From Rhizobium sp. S152 (lineage in GTDB: Bacteria > Pseudomonadota > Alphaproteobacteria > Rhizobiales > Rhizobiaceae): 64,000 nt of DNA. Within the stretch, counting starts at the first letter, position 1. Each line of letters opens with the position of its first letter. The stretch spans positions 745,370 through 809,369 of the forward strand of contig NZ_JAUDRZ010000026.1 in assembly GCF_030380735.1 (NCBI RefSeq), read 5' to 3'. The notes beneath the pieces were generated by a model. It was not told the origin of the DNA and did no database searches. It saw only the letters and a list, made by a program, of their open reading frames with translations. The position numbers were made by a program, and so were the translations under genes. Shown here in pieces: positions 24,411 through 32,793 of the stretch.

Positions 24411-26095
24411 CCCGCTCGCTCGCCCACCTGAAACCCATCCTGAAGCTGTTCTTCGCCGAGCGCCGGACCGGCCTGCTTCTCGGTGCGCTGATGGCGACCA
24501 TGACGGTCGCGGCCGGCATCGCCTTGCTCGGCCTCTCCGGCTGGTTCATCACCGCGACCGCGATCGCCGGGCTTTCGGCGGCGGCCTTCACCTTCGACGT
24601 CTTCGCCCCGGCCGCCGGCATCCGCTTCCTTGCGATCGTGCGCACTGCCGCCCGCTATGGCGAACGGTTGACCACGCATGACGCCACGCTCTCCGTGCTC
24701 GCCGCCCTGCGCGAACGTCTCTTCCGCGGCTGGGCCGGAGCAGGCACAGCCCGCGACCTGCTTCGCCGCCCCGCGCGGCTGCTCTTTCGCCTGACCGGCG
24801 ATATCGATGCGCTGGATTCGCTTTACCTGCGAATCCTCGTTCCGGCAGGTGTTGCAATCGCGGCAGCGATCGGCACCAGCGTCGCGCTCGGCCTGCTGCA
24901 CCCACTGCTCGGGCTCGCCGCCGGCGCCTGGCTGCTATCGGCCGGTTTCGGCATCCCGCTATGGGCCGGTCGACGGGCGATCCCGCATTCGCGCCGCCGC
25001 ACCCACGGCCTCGAAGCCATGCGGGCTCGTACCATCGACCTCGTCGCCGGCCAGACCGACCTGATGATGGCCGGTCGTCTCGAAGCACAAAGCGCCGCGA
25101 TCGCCGCAGCCGACCGCTATGGCGCCGCCGCAGACGACCGCCTCAACCGCATCGAAGCCGGCGTCACCTTCGGCTTCGGCATCGGCTCGACCCTGCTTCT
25201 GACCGGCTGTCTCCTGGCCGTCGCGGCACTTGCCGGCACCGGCGCGATCACAGCACCGGTGGCAGCCCTCGGCCTGCTCATCGCCTTCGCCGCCGTCGAG
25301 CCCTTCGGCGGATTGCGGCGCGGCGCGATCGAACTCGGCCGCACCCTTCTTGCCGTCCGACGCGTCGCACCTCGGCTTTCCGCAAAAGAAGCAACCTGTC
25401 GGCCGGATGCGCCGGACAGCAGCCTCGCATTCCGCCTCTCCGGCGTCACCGCCCGCTACGACACATCGAGCCGCCCGACGCTTCAGGGCATCGATCTCGA
25501 TCTTCCCGTCGGAGGCAGGCTTGCGTTGGTCGGAGAAAGCGGCGCCGGAAAATCGACGCTGTTGGCGCTGCTTGCCGGTGAGCTTGAGCCGGCCGAGGGC
25601 AGCGTCGCGGCCCGGCCGGCCACCCTGCTCACGCAGCGCACCGAACTCTTCCACGACACGCTGCGCGGCAACCTGCAGCTTGCAAGGCCCGCAGCTACGG
25701 ATCACGAACTTCGGGACGCGCTCGCCGCCGCTGGTCTGTGGGCCGACGTCGCCGCCCTGCCCTGTGGCCTGGATACCCAACTCGCCGAAGGCGGCATGGG
25801 GCTTTCGGGCGGCCAGTCGCGCCGCCTGGCGCTGGCACGCCTGTTCCTGCGCGACACCCCGCTCTGGCTGCTTGACGAACCGACCGAGGGCCTCGACGGC
25901 GCGACCGCTCGCGATGTCATGGAGCGGCTGTCGGTCACAGCGAGCGACCATACGCTCGTCGTCGCCACCCATATCCGCCGCGAAGCCGCGGCGGCCGACA
26001 TCGTCGCCGTCGTCGAAGGCGGACGCATCAAACAGGTTTCACGCCGCGGAGAGACGGCGTTCGAAGAGGCTTTGAACCGGCTGAGACCGGACTGA
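24407..26095 (+). CDS. cydC: Heterodimeric ABC exporter CydC
   Basis: A 562-residue partner of CydD with the same layout: membrane domain (about 15-310) and ATPase domain with Walker A G-E-S-G-A-G-K-S-T (about residue 380), signature L-S-G-G-Q-S and Walker B L-W-L-L-D-E-P-T-E. The start overlaps the cydD stop by 4 bases. The C-terminal domain also has the expected H-loop (V-V-A-T-H). Together with CydD it supports maturation of CydAB, which is encoded downstream. Confidence 0.92.
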   Translation: MTRSLAHLKPILKLFFAERRTGLLLGALMATMTVAAGIALLGLSGWFITATAIAGLSAAAFTFDVFAPAAGIRFLAIVRTAARYGERLTTHDATLSVLAALRERLFRGWAGAGTARDLLRRPARLLFRLTGDIDALDSLYLRILVPAGVAIAAAIGTSVALGLLHPLLGLAAGAWLLSAGFGIPLWAGRRAIPHSRRRTHGLEAMRARTIDLVAGQTDLMMAGRLEAQSAAIAAADRYGAAADDRLNRIEAGVTFGFGIGSTLLLTGCLLAVAALAGTGAITAPVAALGLLIAFAAVEPFGGLRRGAIELGRTLLAVRRVAPRLSAKEATCRPDAPDSSLAFRLSGVTARYDTSSRPTLQGIDLDLPVGGRLALVGESGAGKSTLLALLAGELEPAEGSVAARPATLLTQRTELFHDTLRGNLQLARPAATDHELRDALAAAGLWADVAALPCGLDTQLAEGGMGLSGGQSRRLALARLFLRDTPLWLLDEPTEGLDGATARDVMERLSVTASDHTLVVATHIRREAAAADIVAVVEGGRIKQVSRRGETAFEEALNRLRPD

Positions 26096-26172
26096 GCGAC
26101 ACCGCATGACCGCCACGCAATTCGGCTGGGCGGGAGATCTTCAATACCCCCATGGGGCGTGGGAGAAAGACA

Positions 26173-27753
26173 ATGGAACTAGACATCGTTGATTTATCGC
26201 GTTTCCAATTCGCGCTGACCGCGCTCTATCACTTCCTGTTCGTACCGCTGACACTCGGCCTGTCCGTGCTGCTCGCCATCATGGAGACCGTCTATGTCAT
26301 GACCGGTCGCCAGATCTGGCGGCAGATGACGAAATTCTGGGGCACGCTGTTCGGCATCAACTTCGCCATCGGCGTCGCCACCGGCATCGTCATGGAGTTC
26401 CAGTTCGGCATGAACTGGAGCTACTACAGCTACTATGTCGGGGACGTCTTCGGCGCGCCGCTGGCGATCGAAGGCCTGATGGCCTTCTTCCTCGAGGCCA
26501 CCTTCGTCGGCCTGTTCTTCTTCGGCTGGGACAAGCTCTCCAAGGTCGGTCACCTGGTGGCGACATGGTGCGTGGCGCTCGGCTCCAACTTCTCCGCACT
26601 GTGGATCCTGATCGCCAACGGCTGGATGCAGAACCCCGTCGGTTCGGCCTTCAATCCGCAGACCATGCGCATGGAAGTGACGAGCTTCTTCGACGTGGTG
26701 TTCAACCCGGTCGCCCAGGCGAAGTTCGTCCACACGGTTTCGGCCGGCTACGTCTGTGCCTCCGTCTTCGTGCTCGGCGTCTCGGCCTGGTACCTGCTGA
26801 AGGGCCGCCACATAGAGATCGCCAAGCGCTCGATGACGGTTGCCGCTTCCTTCGGCCTCGCCTCGGCACTTTCGGTCGTCGTGCTCGGTGACGAGAGCGG
26901 CTACCTCGCCACGGAAAACCAGAAAATGAAGCTCGCGGCGATCGAGGCCATGTGGGAGACGGAGCCGGCGCCCGCCGCCTTCACCGCCTTCGGCTTCCCC
27001 GATCAGCAAGCACGCGAAACCCACTTCGCCGTCCATATCCCGTGGGTCATGGGTCTCATCGGCACCCGGTCGCTGACGACGGAGATTCCCGGTATCGACC
27101 AACTGGAACTGCAGGCTGAAGCCCGCATCCGCGACGGCATCAAGGCCTATGACGCGCTGATGAATATCCGCGCCGCGCCTTCGCCCGAGCAGGTTGCGCC
27201 AGACGCCCGCGCCGCTTTCGAAACCCATGGCAGCCGCCTCGGCTACGGCCTGCTTCTGAAGCGCTACGTCGACGATCCCCGCACCGCCACCGACGCGCAG
27301 ATCACCCAGGCGGCCATGGACACCATCCCGCATGTGCCGGTTCTCTTCTGGTCGTTCCGCATCATGGTCGGCGTCGGCATGTTCCTGATCCTTCTGACGG
27401 CCACCTTCTTCTGGCTTTCGGCCCGCCGCCACCTCGACAAGTACCCGCTGCTCCTGAAGATCGCCGTGCTCGCGATACCGCTGCCCTGGATCGCCATCGA
27501 GGCCGGCTGGATCGTCGCCGAGATCGGCCGCCAGCCATGGGTCATCGAGGGCGTGTTGCCGACGGCCATGGCGGTGTCCAGCCTCGGCGCGGAAACGGTG
27601 CTGCTTACCATCATCGGCTTCGCCGCCCTCTACACGGCCCTGATCGTCGTGGAGATGACACTGATGATCCGGGCGATCCGCAAGGGACCGGAGCCGGATC
27701 ACGATCCGGAAGCGACCCTGATCTCAACCACCCTCGTTCCCGCCGCGGAGTGA
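26173..27753 (+). CDS. cydA: Cytochrome bd ubiquinol oxidase subunit I
   Basis: A 526-residue integral membrane protein carrying hemes b558, b595 and d. The N-terminal D-L-S-R-F-Q-F-A-L-T-A-L-Y-H-F-L-F contains the conserved heme-ligand histidine (about residue 18); E-A-T-F in F-F-L-E-A-T-F provides the conserved glutamate. The periplasmic Q-loop holds the quinol site, and G-R-Q-P-W (about residue 447) is the family signature. The length is close to that of E. coli CydA. The start at 26173 is favoured over 26152 because it gives the normal N-terminus M-E-L-D-I-V-D-L-S-R-F-Q. It transfers electrons to oxygen with high affinity. Confidence 0.96.
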   Translation: MELDIVDLSRFQFALTALYHFLFVPLTLGLSVLLAIMETVYVMTGRQIWRQMTKFWGTLFGINFAIGVATGIVMEFQFGMNWSYYSYYVGDVFGAPLAIEGLMAFFLEATFVGLFFFGWDKLSKVGHLVATWCVALGSNFSALWILIANGWMQNPVGSAFNPQTMRMEVTSFFDVVFNPVAQAKFVHTVSAGYVCASVFVLGVSAWYLLKGRHIEIAKRSMTVAASFGLASALSVVVLGDESGYLATENQKMKLAAIEAMWETEPAPAAFTAFGFPDQQARETHFAVHIPWVMGLIGTRSLTTEIPGIDQLELQAEARIRDGIKAYDALMNIRAAPSPEQVAPDARAAFETHGSRLGYGLLLKRYVDDPRTATDAQITQAAMDTIPHVPVLFWSFRIMVGVGMFLILLTATFFWLSARRHLDKYPLLLKIAVLAIPLPWIAIEAGWIVAEIGRQPWVIEGVLPTAMAVSSLGAETVLLTIIGFAALYTALIVVEMTLMIRAIRKGPEPDHDPEATLISTTLVPAAE

Positions 27754-27759
27754 CGCATC

Positions 27760-28914
27760 ATGATCCTCTTCGAACTCATAGACTACGGAACCCTGCGGGT
27801 GATCTGGTGGCTGCTGCTCGGCATCCTCCTGATCGCCTTCGCCGCCACCGACGGTTTCGACCTCGGCGTCGGCACGCTGCTCCCCTTCGTTGCCAGGACG
27901 GATACCGAGCGTCGGGTCGCGATCAACACGATCGGCCCGGTCTGGGAAGGAAACCAGGTCTGGCTGATCCTCGGCGGCGGCGCCATCTTCGCCGCCTGGC
28001 CGCCGCTCTACGCGGTCTCCTTCTCGGGCTTCTACCTCGCCATGTTCGCGATCCTCTTCGCGCTCATCCTGCGACCGGTTGGCTTCAAGTACCGCTCCAA
28101 GCGTGAAAGCGCGCGCTGGCGCAACAACTGGGACTGGGCGCTGTTCATCGGCGGCTTCGTTCCATCACTGATCTTCGGCGTTGCCGTCGGCAACGTGCTG
28201 CAGGGCGTGCCCTTCCGCTTCGATCCGAACGACATGCGGATCTTCTACGAAGGAACCTTCTTCGGCCTGCTCAACCCCTACGCCCTGCTCTGCGGCCTGC
28301 TATCGGTGGCGATGCTGGTCATGCACGGCGCGGCCTGGCTGGCGTTGAAAGCCGACGGCCCCGTTGCGATCCGGGCGCGAAGCTACGGCAGCGTTGCGGC
28401 CGTCGCCGTCATCCTGCTGTTCGCGCTCGCCGGCATCAGCCTGGCGCTCGGCGTCCACGGCTACCGGATCACGAGCGACATCAACCCGGCAGGCCCGTCG
28501 AACCCGCTTATGAAGATCGCATCGCACGACGGCTCGTGGCTGGCGAACTATGCCAGCTATCCGTGGCTGCTGATCGCCCCGGTCTGCGGCTTCCTCGGCG
28601 CCGCCGCCACCCTGCTTGCCATGCGCGCAAGATGGGAAGTGGCGACGCTGCTCTTCAGCAAGCTTTCGGTGTTCGGGATCATCTCGACGGTCGGCGTCTC
28701 GATGTTCCCGTTCATCCTGCCCTCCTCGCTCGATCCGAAGTCGAGCCTGACGGTCTGGGATGCCTCGTCGAGCCACATGACGCTGTTCAACATGCTCGTC
28801 GCGACCGCGATCTTCCTGCCGATCATCGTGCTCTACACCGGCTGGGTCTACAAGGTGCTCTGGGGCAAGGTCGATGCCGATACCGTCAACGACAAGAGCG
28901 GTCACGCTTATTAG
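27760..28914 (+). CDS. cydB: Cytochrome bd ubiquinol oxidase subunit II
   Basis: A 384-residue integral membrane subunit with about eight to nine hydrophobic spans. The conserved opening W-W-L-L-L-G-I-L-L-I-A-F-A-A-T-D-G-F-D-L-G-V-G and the following G-P-V-W-E-G-N-Q-V-W-L-I-L-G-G-G segment identify CydB. It pairs with CydA to form the oxidase. It begins 6 bases after cydA and is followed 14 bases later by the very small cydX. Confidence 0.96.
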   Translation: MILFELIDYGTLRVIWWLLLGILLIAFAATDGFDLGVGTLLPFVARTDTERRVAINTIGPVWEGNQVWLILGGGAIFAAWPPLYAVSFSGFYLAMFAILFALILRPVGFKYRSKRESARWRNNWDWALFIGGFVPSLIFGVAVGNVLQGVPFRFDPNDMRIFYEGTFFGLLNPYALLCGLLSVAMLVMHGAAWLALKADGPVAIRARSYGSVAAVAVILLFALAGISLALGVHGYRITSDINPAGPSNPLMKIASHDGSWLANYASYPWLLIAPVCGFLGAAATLLAMRARWEVATLLFSKLSVFGIISTVGVSMFPFILPSSLDPKSSLTVWDASSSHMTLFNMLVATAIFLPIIVLYTGWVYKVLWGKVDADTVNDKSGHAY

Positions 28915-28928
28915 AAGGAGATTAGACG

Positions 28929-29039
28929 ATGTGGTATTTCGCCTGGCTACTCGGCCTACCGCTGGCCGCCGCCTTCGCCGTCCTCAACGCCATGTGGTAC
29001 GAGCTGGTGGACGACGCGACGAAGAAGCACGAACGCTGA
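28929..29039 (+). CDS. cydX: Cytochrome bd accessory subunit CydX
   Basis: A 36-residue single-span membrane protein. The sequence begins M-W-Y-F-A-W-L-L-G-L-P-L-A and ends with a charged tail. This matches the CydX/YbgT family, whose conserved W-Y-F-x-W-x-L-G motif is present. CydX stabilises the heme site of CydAB. AGAAGGAG lies about 9-14 bases upstream of the ATG, and the gene starts 14 bases after cydB. A terminator follows, so this is the last gene of the cyd operon. Confidence 0.93.
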   Translation: MWYFAWLLGLPLAAAFAVLNAMWYELVDDATKKHER

Positions 29040-29059
29040 TCGTCGCTCGCTAAAAACGG

Positions 29060-29092
29060 AAGGGTGCGCTCGTCTCCGGGCCCACCCTTTTT
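29060..29092 (+). terminator. Terminator of the cyd operon
   Basis: The stem AAGGGTG/CACCCTT encloses a GC-rich loop and is followed by T residues, 21 bases after the cydX stop. Confidence 0.7.
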
Positions 29093-29109
29093 CGATGAAC
29101 AACGAAGGC

Positions 29110-29598
29110 TCAGTAGCTCGCTTCGACGAAGATCCTGGCCAGCGCCTCGATCCCGGCCTGATCCTGCGCGTCGAAGCGCGCGGCGCTGGGGCTGTCGAGA
29201 TCGATGACGCCGAGGATGCGGCCGTCGTGATGAAGCGGCACCACCAGCTCGGAACGCGACGCGGCATCGCAGGCGATATGGCCGGGGAAGGCATGGACGT
29301 CCTCGACGAGCATTGAGCGCCCCTCCTTCACCGCCGTGCCGCACACACCGCGGCCGACGGCGATGCGCACGCAAGCCGCTCGCCCCTGGAACGGCCCGAG
29401 CACCAGCTCCTCCTCCGACCTGAGGAAATAGAAGCCCGCCCAGTTCAGATCGGGCATCATCTCGAACATCAGCGCCGAGGTATTGGCGGCATTGGCGATC
29501 ACGTCGCGCTCGCCCTCCAGCAGACCTTTGAGCTGCTGGCAGAGTTCGCGGTAGAATTCCGTCTTGTCGGCGGTGTCGATCGTAGCTACCTGGAACAT
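29110..29598 (-). CDS. msrC: Free methionine-(R)-sulfoxide reductase (GAF domain)
   Basis: A 162-residue GAF-domain protein of the fRMsr family, which reduces free methionine-(R)-sulfoxide using thioredoxin. Cysteines at residues 76, 86 and 110 have the same spacing (10 and 24) as the catalytic and resolving cysteines of E. coli fRMsr. The phrases N-W-A-G-F-Y-F-L and L-G-V-I-D-L-D-S-P are family hallmarks. It is a cytosolic antioxidant enzyme. It lies convergent with the cyd operon, sharing the intervening terminator region. Confidence 0.92.
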   Translation of the reverse strand: MFQVATIDTADKTEFYRELCQQLKGLLEGERDVIANAANTSALMFEMMPDLNWAGFYFLRSEEELVLGPFQGRAACVRIAVGRGVCGTAVKEGRSMLVEDVHAFPGHIACDAASRSELVVPLHHDGRILGVIDLDSPSAARFDAQDQAGIEALARIFVEASY

Positions 29599-29639
29599 GT
29601 CTGATTTCGCTTCTGCCTGGTGAATGTCACCCCGATATA

Positions 29640-29905
29640 GTCGCGCCCTCCCCTCTTGCCAATTGCTTGACGAGCAGCTTGCAGCCGGCGGGTCACTTCA
29701 CGGTGATATCGACCAGCCGGACTTGCCGGGCTCCAATCGGACTCTATCTAGAAATTTCGATCACGACCGATTTGAGATCGTGGCCGGCCCACCCGGAATG
29801 CGTGGTGGCAAGACGAAGGGCGCGGCACGCGTTGACGAAGCCTATTGTGGCATCCCGTGCCGGCCTCGATCGTCTTCATGACAACAGGCCGGAAGGGTTC
29901 CTTGA
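29640..29905 (-). pseudogene. Possible decayed HWE-type histidine kinase fragment
   Basis: The 356-base gap between msrC and the next gene has no intact gene. On the - strand, about 29750-29850, one frame reads a segment resembling the H-box-to-N-box region of HWE kinases: F-V-x-x-x-R-A-L followed by a G-W-A-G-H-D-L-K-S-V-V pattern like the W-x-G-A-D-L motif. Stops and a needed frame shift interrupt it on both sides. The resemblance is short, so this is a suggestion of a relic only. Confidence 0.25.
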
Positions 29906-29954
29906 TTTTCCCGGCTGGCAGATAGAGCCATTTATTTTAGTTGAGGTAAGGACG

Positions 29955-30215
29955 ATGACACCGGAAGACAGACGCGCGGTATTCAGCCACCGCCAGATCG
30001 CAGCCATCATCAAGGGCATCACGCAGGAAGACGGCTCGGAGACGCCGATCACGGGAAAATCGCTCGGAGAAGCGATCCTGTTCGTATCGGAGGAAGCCGC
30101 GACCAGCTCTGCGAGTGCCCATGTGATCTATGGCGAGCACCATTCGCTGAGCTATACCGATTGCCTGAGCGTCTACCGCGACTACGGCGCCGCTCTGCGC
30201 CGCCCGCCGAACTGA
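29955..30215 (+). CDS. Small hypothetical protein
   Basis: 86 residues from an ATG with AAGGA upstream. A longer frame starting at 29667 exists, but its extra part looks noncoding and has no ribosome binding site. The protein is soluble, with no signal peptide; it opens T-P-E-D-R-R-A-V-F-S-H-R-Q-I and has a conserved-looking E-A-I-L-F-V-S-E-E core. I do not recognise the family. It ends 6 bases before the Nudix gene, so the two are probably co-transcribed. Confidence 0.55.
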   Translation: MTPEDRRAVFSHRQIAAIIKGITQEDGSETPITGKSLGEAILFVSEEAATSSASAHVIYGEHHSLSYTDCLSVYRDYGAALRRPPN

Positions 30216-30221
30216 TGCCGG

Positions 30222-30725
30222 ATGCCGAAACGCAGCGCCGGTCTGTTGATCTATCGCATACGCGGCGCCGGTTGCGAAGTGCTTCTGGTTCATCCGGGCG
30301 GTCCATTTTGGGCGAAGAAGGACGACGGTGCCTGGTCGATCCCGAAAGGGCTGGTCGAGCCCGGCGAGGATGAGCTCGAGGCAGCACGGCGCGAGACCCG
30401 GGAAGAGCTGGGCGTCGGTATCGACGGCCGGTTCGAGCATCTCGGCGAATACAGGCAGCCGGGCGGCAAAATCGTAGTCGCCTGGGCCGTGCAGGCCGAG
30501 GTCGACACGGAAAACATCCGCAGCAATCTCTTCCAGATGGAATGGCCGCCGCGCTCGGGTGCGATGGCCGAGTTTCCCGAGGTCGACAGGGCCGGATGGT
30601 TCACCCTCGATGAGGCCGGTCGAAAACTGCTGAAAGGCCAGCAGCCGTTGCTGCGCGAATTCAGCCGGCGCTATCCCATCGATATGACTGCGGACAAAGG
30701 CGATGCAGCGCCGCCACACCCCTGA
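30222..30725 (+). CDS. Nudix hydrolase
   Basis: A 167-residue Nudix enzyme, cleaving nucleoside diphosphates linked to another group. The Nudix box G-x5-E-x7-R-E-T-R-E-E-L-G-V is complete at about residues 45-67, with the metal-binding R-E-x-x-E-E. The opening S-A-G-L-L-I-Y-R and K-K-D-D-G-A-W-S-I-P-K-G resemble bis(5'-nucleosyl)-tetraphosphatase-like Nudix proteins. The substrate is not resolved by sequence alone. It follows the small hypothetical gene with a 6-base gap. Confidence 0.9.
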   Translation: MPKRSAGLLIYRIRGAGCEVLLVHPGGPFWAKKDDGAWSIPKGLVEPGEDELEAARRETREELGVGIDGRFEHLGEYRQPGGKIVVAWAVQAEVDTENIRSNLFQMEWPPRSGAMAEFPEVDRAGWFTLDEAGRKLLKGQQPLLREFSRRYPIDMTADKGDAAPPHP

Positions 30726-30820
30726 TTTAGCAGGGCAGCCACGCATAATCGGCTAGTGCAATTCGTCGGCCGTGAGAGATAAGAGAGCAGCAAGCTTCCT
30801 CTCAAAACGATTCCGGCTTC

Positions 30821-31774
30821 ATGACAGTCCCACACTCCCCGTTGCGCGGCGTTCTCGTTGCATTCGCCGCCTATGCCGTCTTCGCCTTCAGCGACGCGTC
30901 CATCAAGATCATCGACGGCGCCATTCCGCCTTACCAGATCGCCTTCATCGGCGCGGTATTCGGCATCGCGGCTCTGCCCTTCATCAAGGCGAAGGACGAT
31001 TCCTGGCTCGATATCGTCAGGACCCAGAACAGGACGCTGTGGCTCGTGCGCATGGTCTGCGGCGCGATCGGCGCCATCGCCTCGATCATCGCCTTCACCG
31101 AACTGCCGATGGCCGAAGCCTTCTGTCTTCTCTTCCTGCTTCCCTCCTTCGTCACCATCCTCTCGGTGATCTTTCTCAAGGAGGATGTACGCTGGCAGCG
31201 CTGGGCGGCGGTTATCGTCGGCTTTGCCGGTGTGGTCGTGGTGCTACGTCCCGGCTTCCGCGAACTTTCGATCGGCCATCTGGCGGCGGCGATCGGCGGC
31301 ATCGTCGCCGCGATCTCGATCGTCATCCTGCGCAAGATGGGTCCGGCGGAAAAGCGCCTGTCGCTCTATGGCGCCGCCCTTATCGGCACGCTCGGCGTCA
31401 GCGGCGTCCTGACGCTGTCCGAAATCGTCGTCCCGACGCCGGGCCAATGGCTGTTCATGGCAAGCTACGGTCTTCTCGGTGCCGCCGGCAACATTCTCCT
31501 GATGACGGCGGCGCGCATGGCGCCGGCCAATCTCGTCGCCCCGCCGCAATATAGCCAGATGCTCTGGGCGATCGCCTTCGGCTATCTCATCTTCGACGAC
31601 AGCATCGACCTGCCGATGGCGGCCGGCATCGTTCTCATCGCCTTCTCAGGCCTCCTGACGCTGGCGCGCGAGAAGAAACGCGGCACCGCCCTGCCCCGCG
31701 CCGTCGTCTCGACCGACAACCAGGCGACGCTCGCGACCGCGACCGAACCGGAGGACCAGCCGGCCGCCGGCTGA
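30821..31774 (+). CDS. EamA/DMT-family transporter
   Basis: A 317-residue inner-membrane permease with about ten hydrophobic spans arranged as two EamA repeats (about 10-140 and 150-285). The C-terminus is polar and hydrophilic. DMT proteins export or import amino acids, nucleobases or other metabolites; the substrate is unknown. The ribosome binding site is weak. The gene is alone on its strand, and a bidirectional terminator separates it from the next - strand gene. Confidence 0.87.
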   Translation: MTVPHSPLRGVLVAFAAYAVFAFSDASIKIIDGAIPPYQIAFIGAVFGIAALPFIKAKDDSWLDIVRTQNRTLWLVRMVCGAIGAIASIIAFTELPMAEAFCLLFLLPSFVTILSVIFLKEDVRWQRWAAVIVGFAGVVVVLRPGFRELSIGHLAAAIGGIVAAISIVILRKMGPAEKRLSLYGAALIGTLGVSGVLTLSEIVVPTPGQWLFMASYGLLGAAGNILLMTAARMAPANLVAPPQYSQMLWAIAFGYLIFDDSIDLPMAAGIVLIAFSGLLTLAREKKRGTALPRAVVSTDNQATLATATEPEDQPAAG

Positions 31775-31797
31775 TCACTTGCGGACAGCAAACAAAA

Positions 31798-31847
31798 AGA
31801 AACCGCCCTCGCCATGTCGCAAGACAGAACGGGGGCGGTTCTTTTTT
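31798..31847. terminator. Bidirectional terminator
   Basis: The stem AGAAACCGCCCTCG pairs, with small imperfections, with CGGGGGCGGTTCT; it is flanked by A-rich sequence on one side and a T-run on the other. It serves the DMT gene (+) and the small secreted gene ending at 31863 (-). Confidence 0.75.
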
Positions 31848-31862
31848 AGTCAGCGCTGGAGG

Positions 31863-32225
31863 TTAACGGCGCAGGACCGGGCAGCCGCGGACATTGCCGA
31901 AGCTGATCTCGTCGGCGCCACGGCGCGTCCAACCTTCGACCACGACGCGGCGCGGCGTGATATCGACGACGCGAGCGCGCCGGAACCCGTAGTCACGGGC
32001 GATATCCTCGGCTAGGCGCGGATCGCAGCCACGCGCACGCGGCGGTGGCGGACGGTAGTAATCCGGCGGCGGCGGGCGGTAGTAGCCCGGCGGTGGCGGC
32101 GGCGGTGGCGGACGACCACCACCGATATAGACGTCGACCTGAGCGGAGGCCGGCATCACCGTCCCCGCCAGCGTGCCGGCGGCGAGCAGCGTTGCGACGC
32201 CCGCCTTGGCAAGAAAATGCATCAT
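31863..32225 (-). CDS. Small secreted proline-rich protein, paralog A
   Basis: 120 residues from the ATG preceded by GGGAG. A signal peptide (residues 1-28, ending A-S-A-Q) is followed by a short proline/tyrosine-rich stretch with runs of 8, 4 and 4 prolines, then a C-terminal domain of about 55 residues with two cysteines (in R-G-C-D-P and R-G-C-P). The C-terminus A-R-V-V-D-I-T-P-R-R-V-V-V-x-G ... F-G-N-V-R-G-C-P is shared with the neighbour at 32384. The two cysteines probably form a disulfide in the periplasm. No known function. Confidence 0.75.
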   Translation of the reverse strand: MMHFLAKAGVATLLAAGTLAGTVMPASAQVDVYIGGGRPPPPPPPPGYYRPPPPDYYRPPPPRARGCDPRLAEDIARDYGFRRARVVDITPRRVVVEGWTRRGADEISFGNVRGCPVLRR

Positions 32226-32383
32226 CGAATTCTCCCTTTTGCCGCGGCACAAACCGCAACCACATCCATTCGTTGCTACCAGCCGGCATTAGCCTTCACG
32301 GATAAGTGACTGATATACGATTCGCACATGGCAGCCTGAAAATGGCACCGCCAAGGCGGGCGGCGCTCCACTTCACATGCGCG

Positions 32384-32689
32384 TCAGCGACGGATCAGCG
32401 GGCAACCGCGGACATTGGCGAAAACCATCCGGTTCCAGCCGTAACGGTCACGGCCCGAAACGACGACACGACGCGGCGTGATGTTGGTGATGCGGGCATT
32501 GCGCATGCCGCTCCAGCGCGCCTTCCGCACGGCCTGGACCGGCGAGCATCCGTGGACCGGACGATGATACTGAACGTCGACAATGGGTGCACGTTCCGGA
32601 GCAGCAGCAGCCGCCGTAGACATCGTTGCAGGAATGGAAGCGAGTGCGAGAAGAGCGGCAAACGAGGCTTTGGCGATGAAGTGGGTCAT
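32384..32689 (-). CDS. Small secreted protein, paralog B
   Basis: 101 residues with a signal peptide (about 1-29, ending A-A-A-A) and a C-terminal domain closely similar to the neighbour at 31863: N-I-T-P-R-R-V-V-V-S-G ... F-A-N-V-R-G-C-P-L-I-R-R, again with a cysteine early (H-G-C-S-P) and one near the end. It lacks the polyproline stretch. The two genes are in tandem, 158 bases apart, and appear to be an old duplication. I know no function; export to the periplasm is expected. Confidence 0.75.
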   Translation of the reverse strand: MTHFIAKASFAALLALASIPATMSTAAAAAPERAPIVDVQYHRPVHGCSPVQAVRKARWSGMRNARITNITPRRVVVSGRDRYGWNRMVFANVRGCPLIRR

Positions 32690-32793
32690 GACAATACTCT
32701 CTAATCAGGTTAAATCGATCTCCGAGGAGGAGATTGACCTGACCATAAGCCACTGAAAATGAACGCTGTTCGAACCCGGCATTCACCCGACGT

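Noticed and set aside
29667..29954. N-terminal extension of the small gene at 29955
   Set aside because: The extra 96 residues have noncoding composition and no ribosome binding site, whereas the ATG at 29955 has one.
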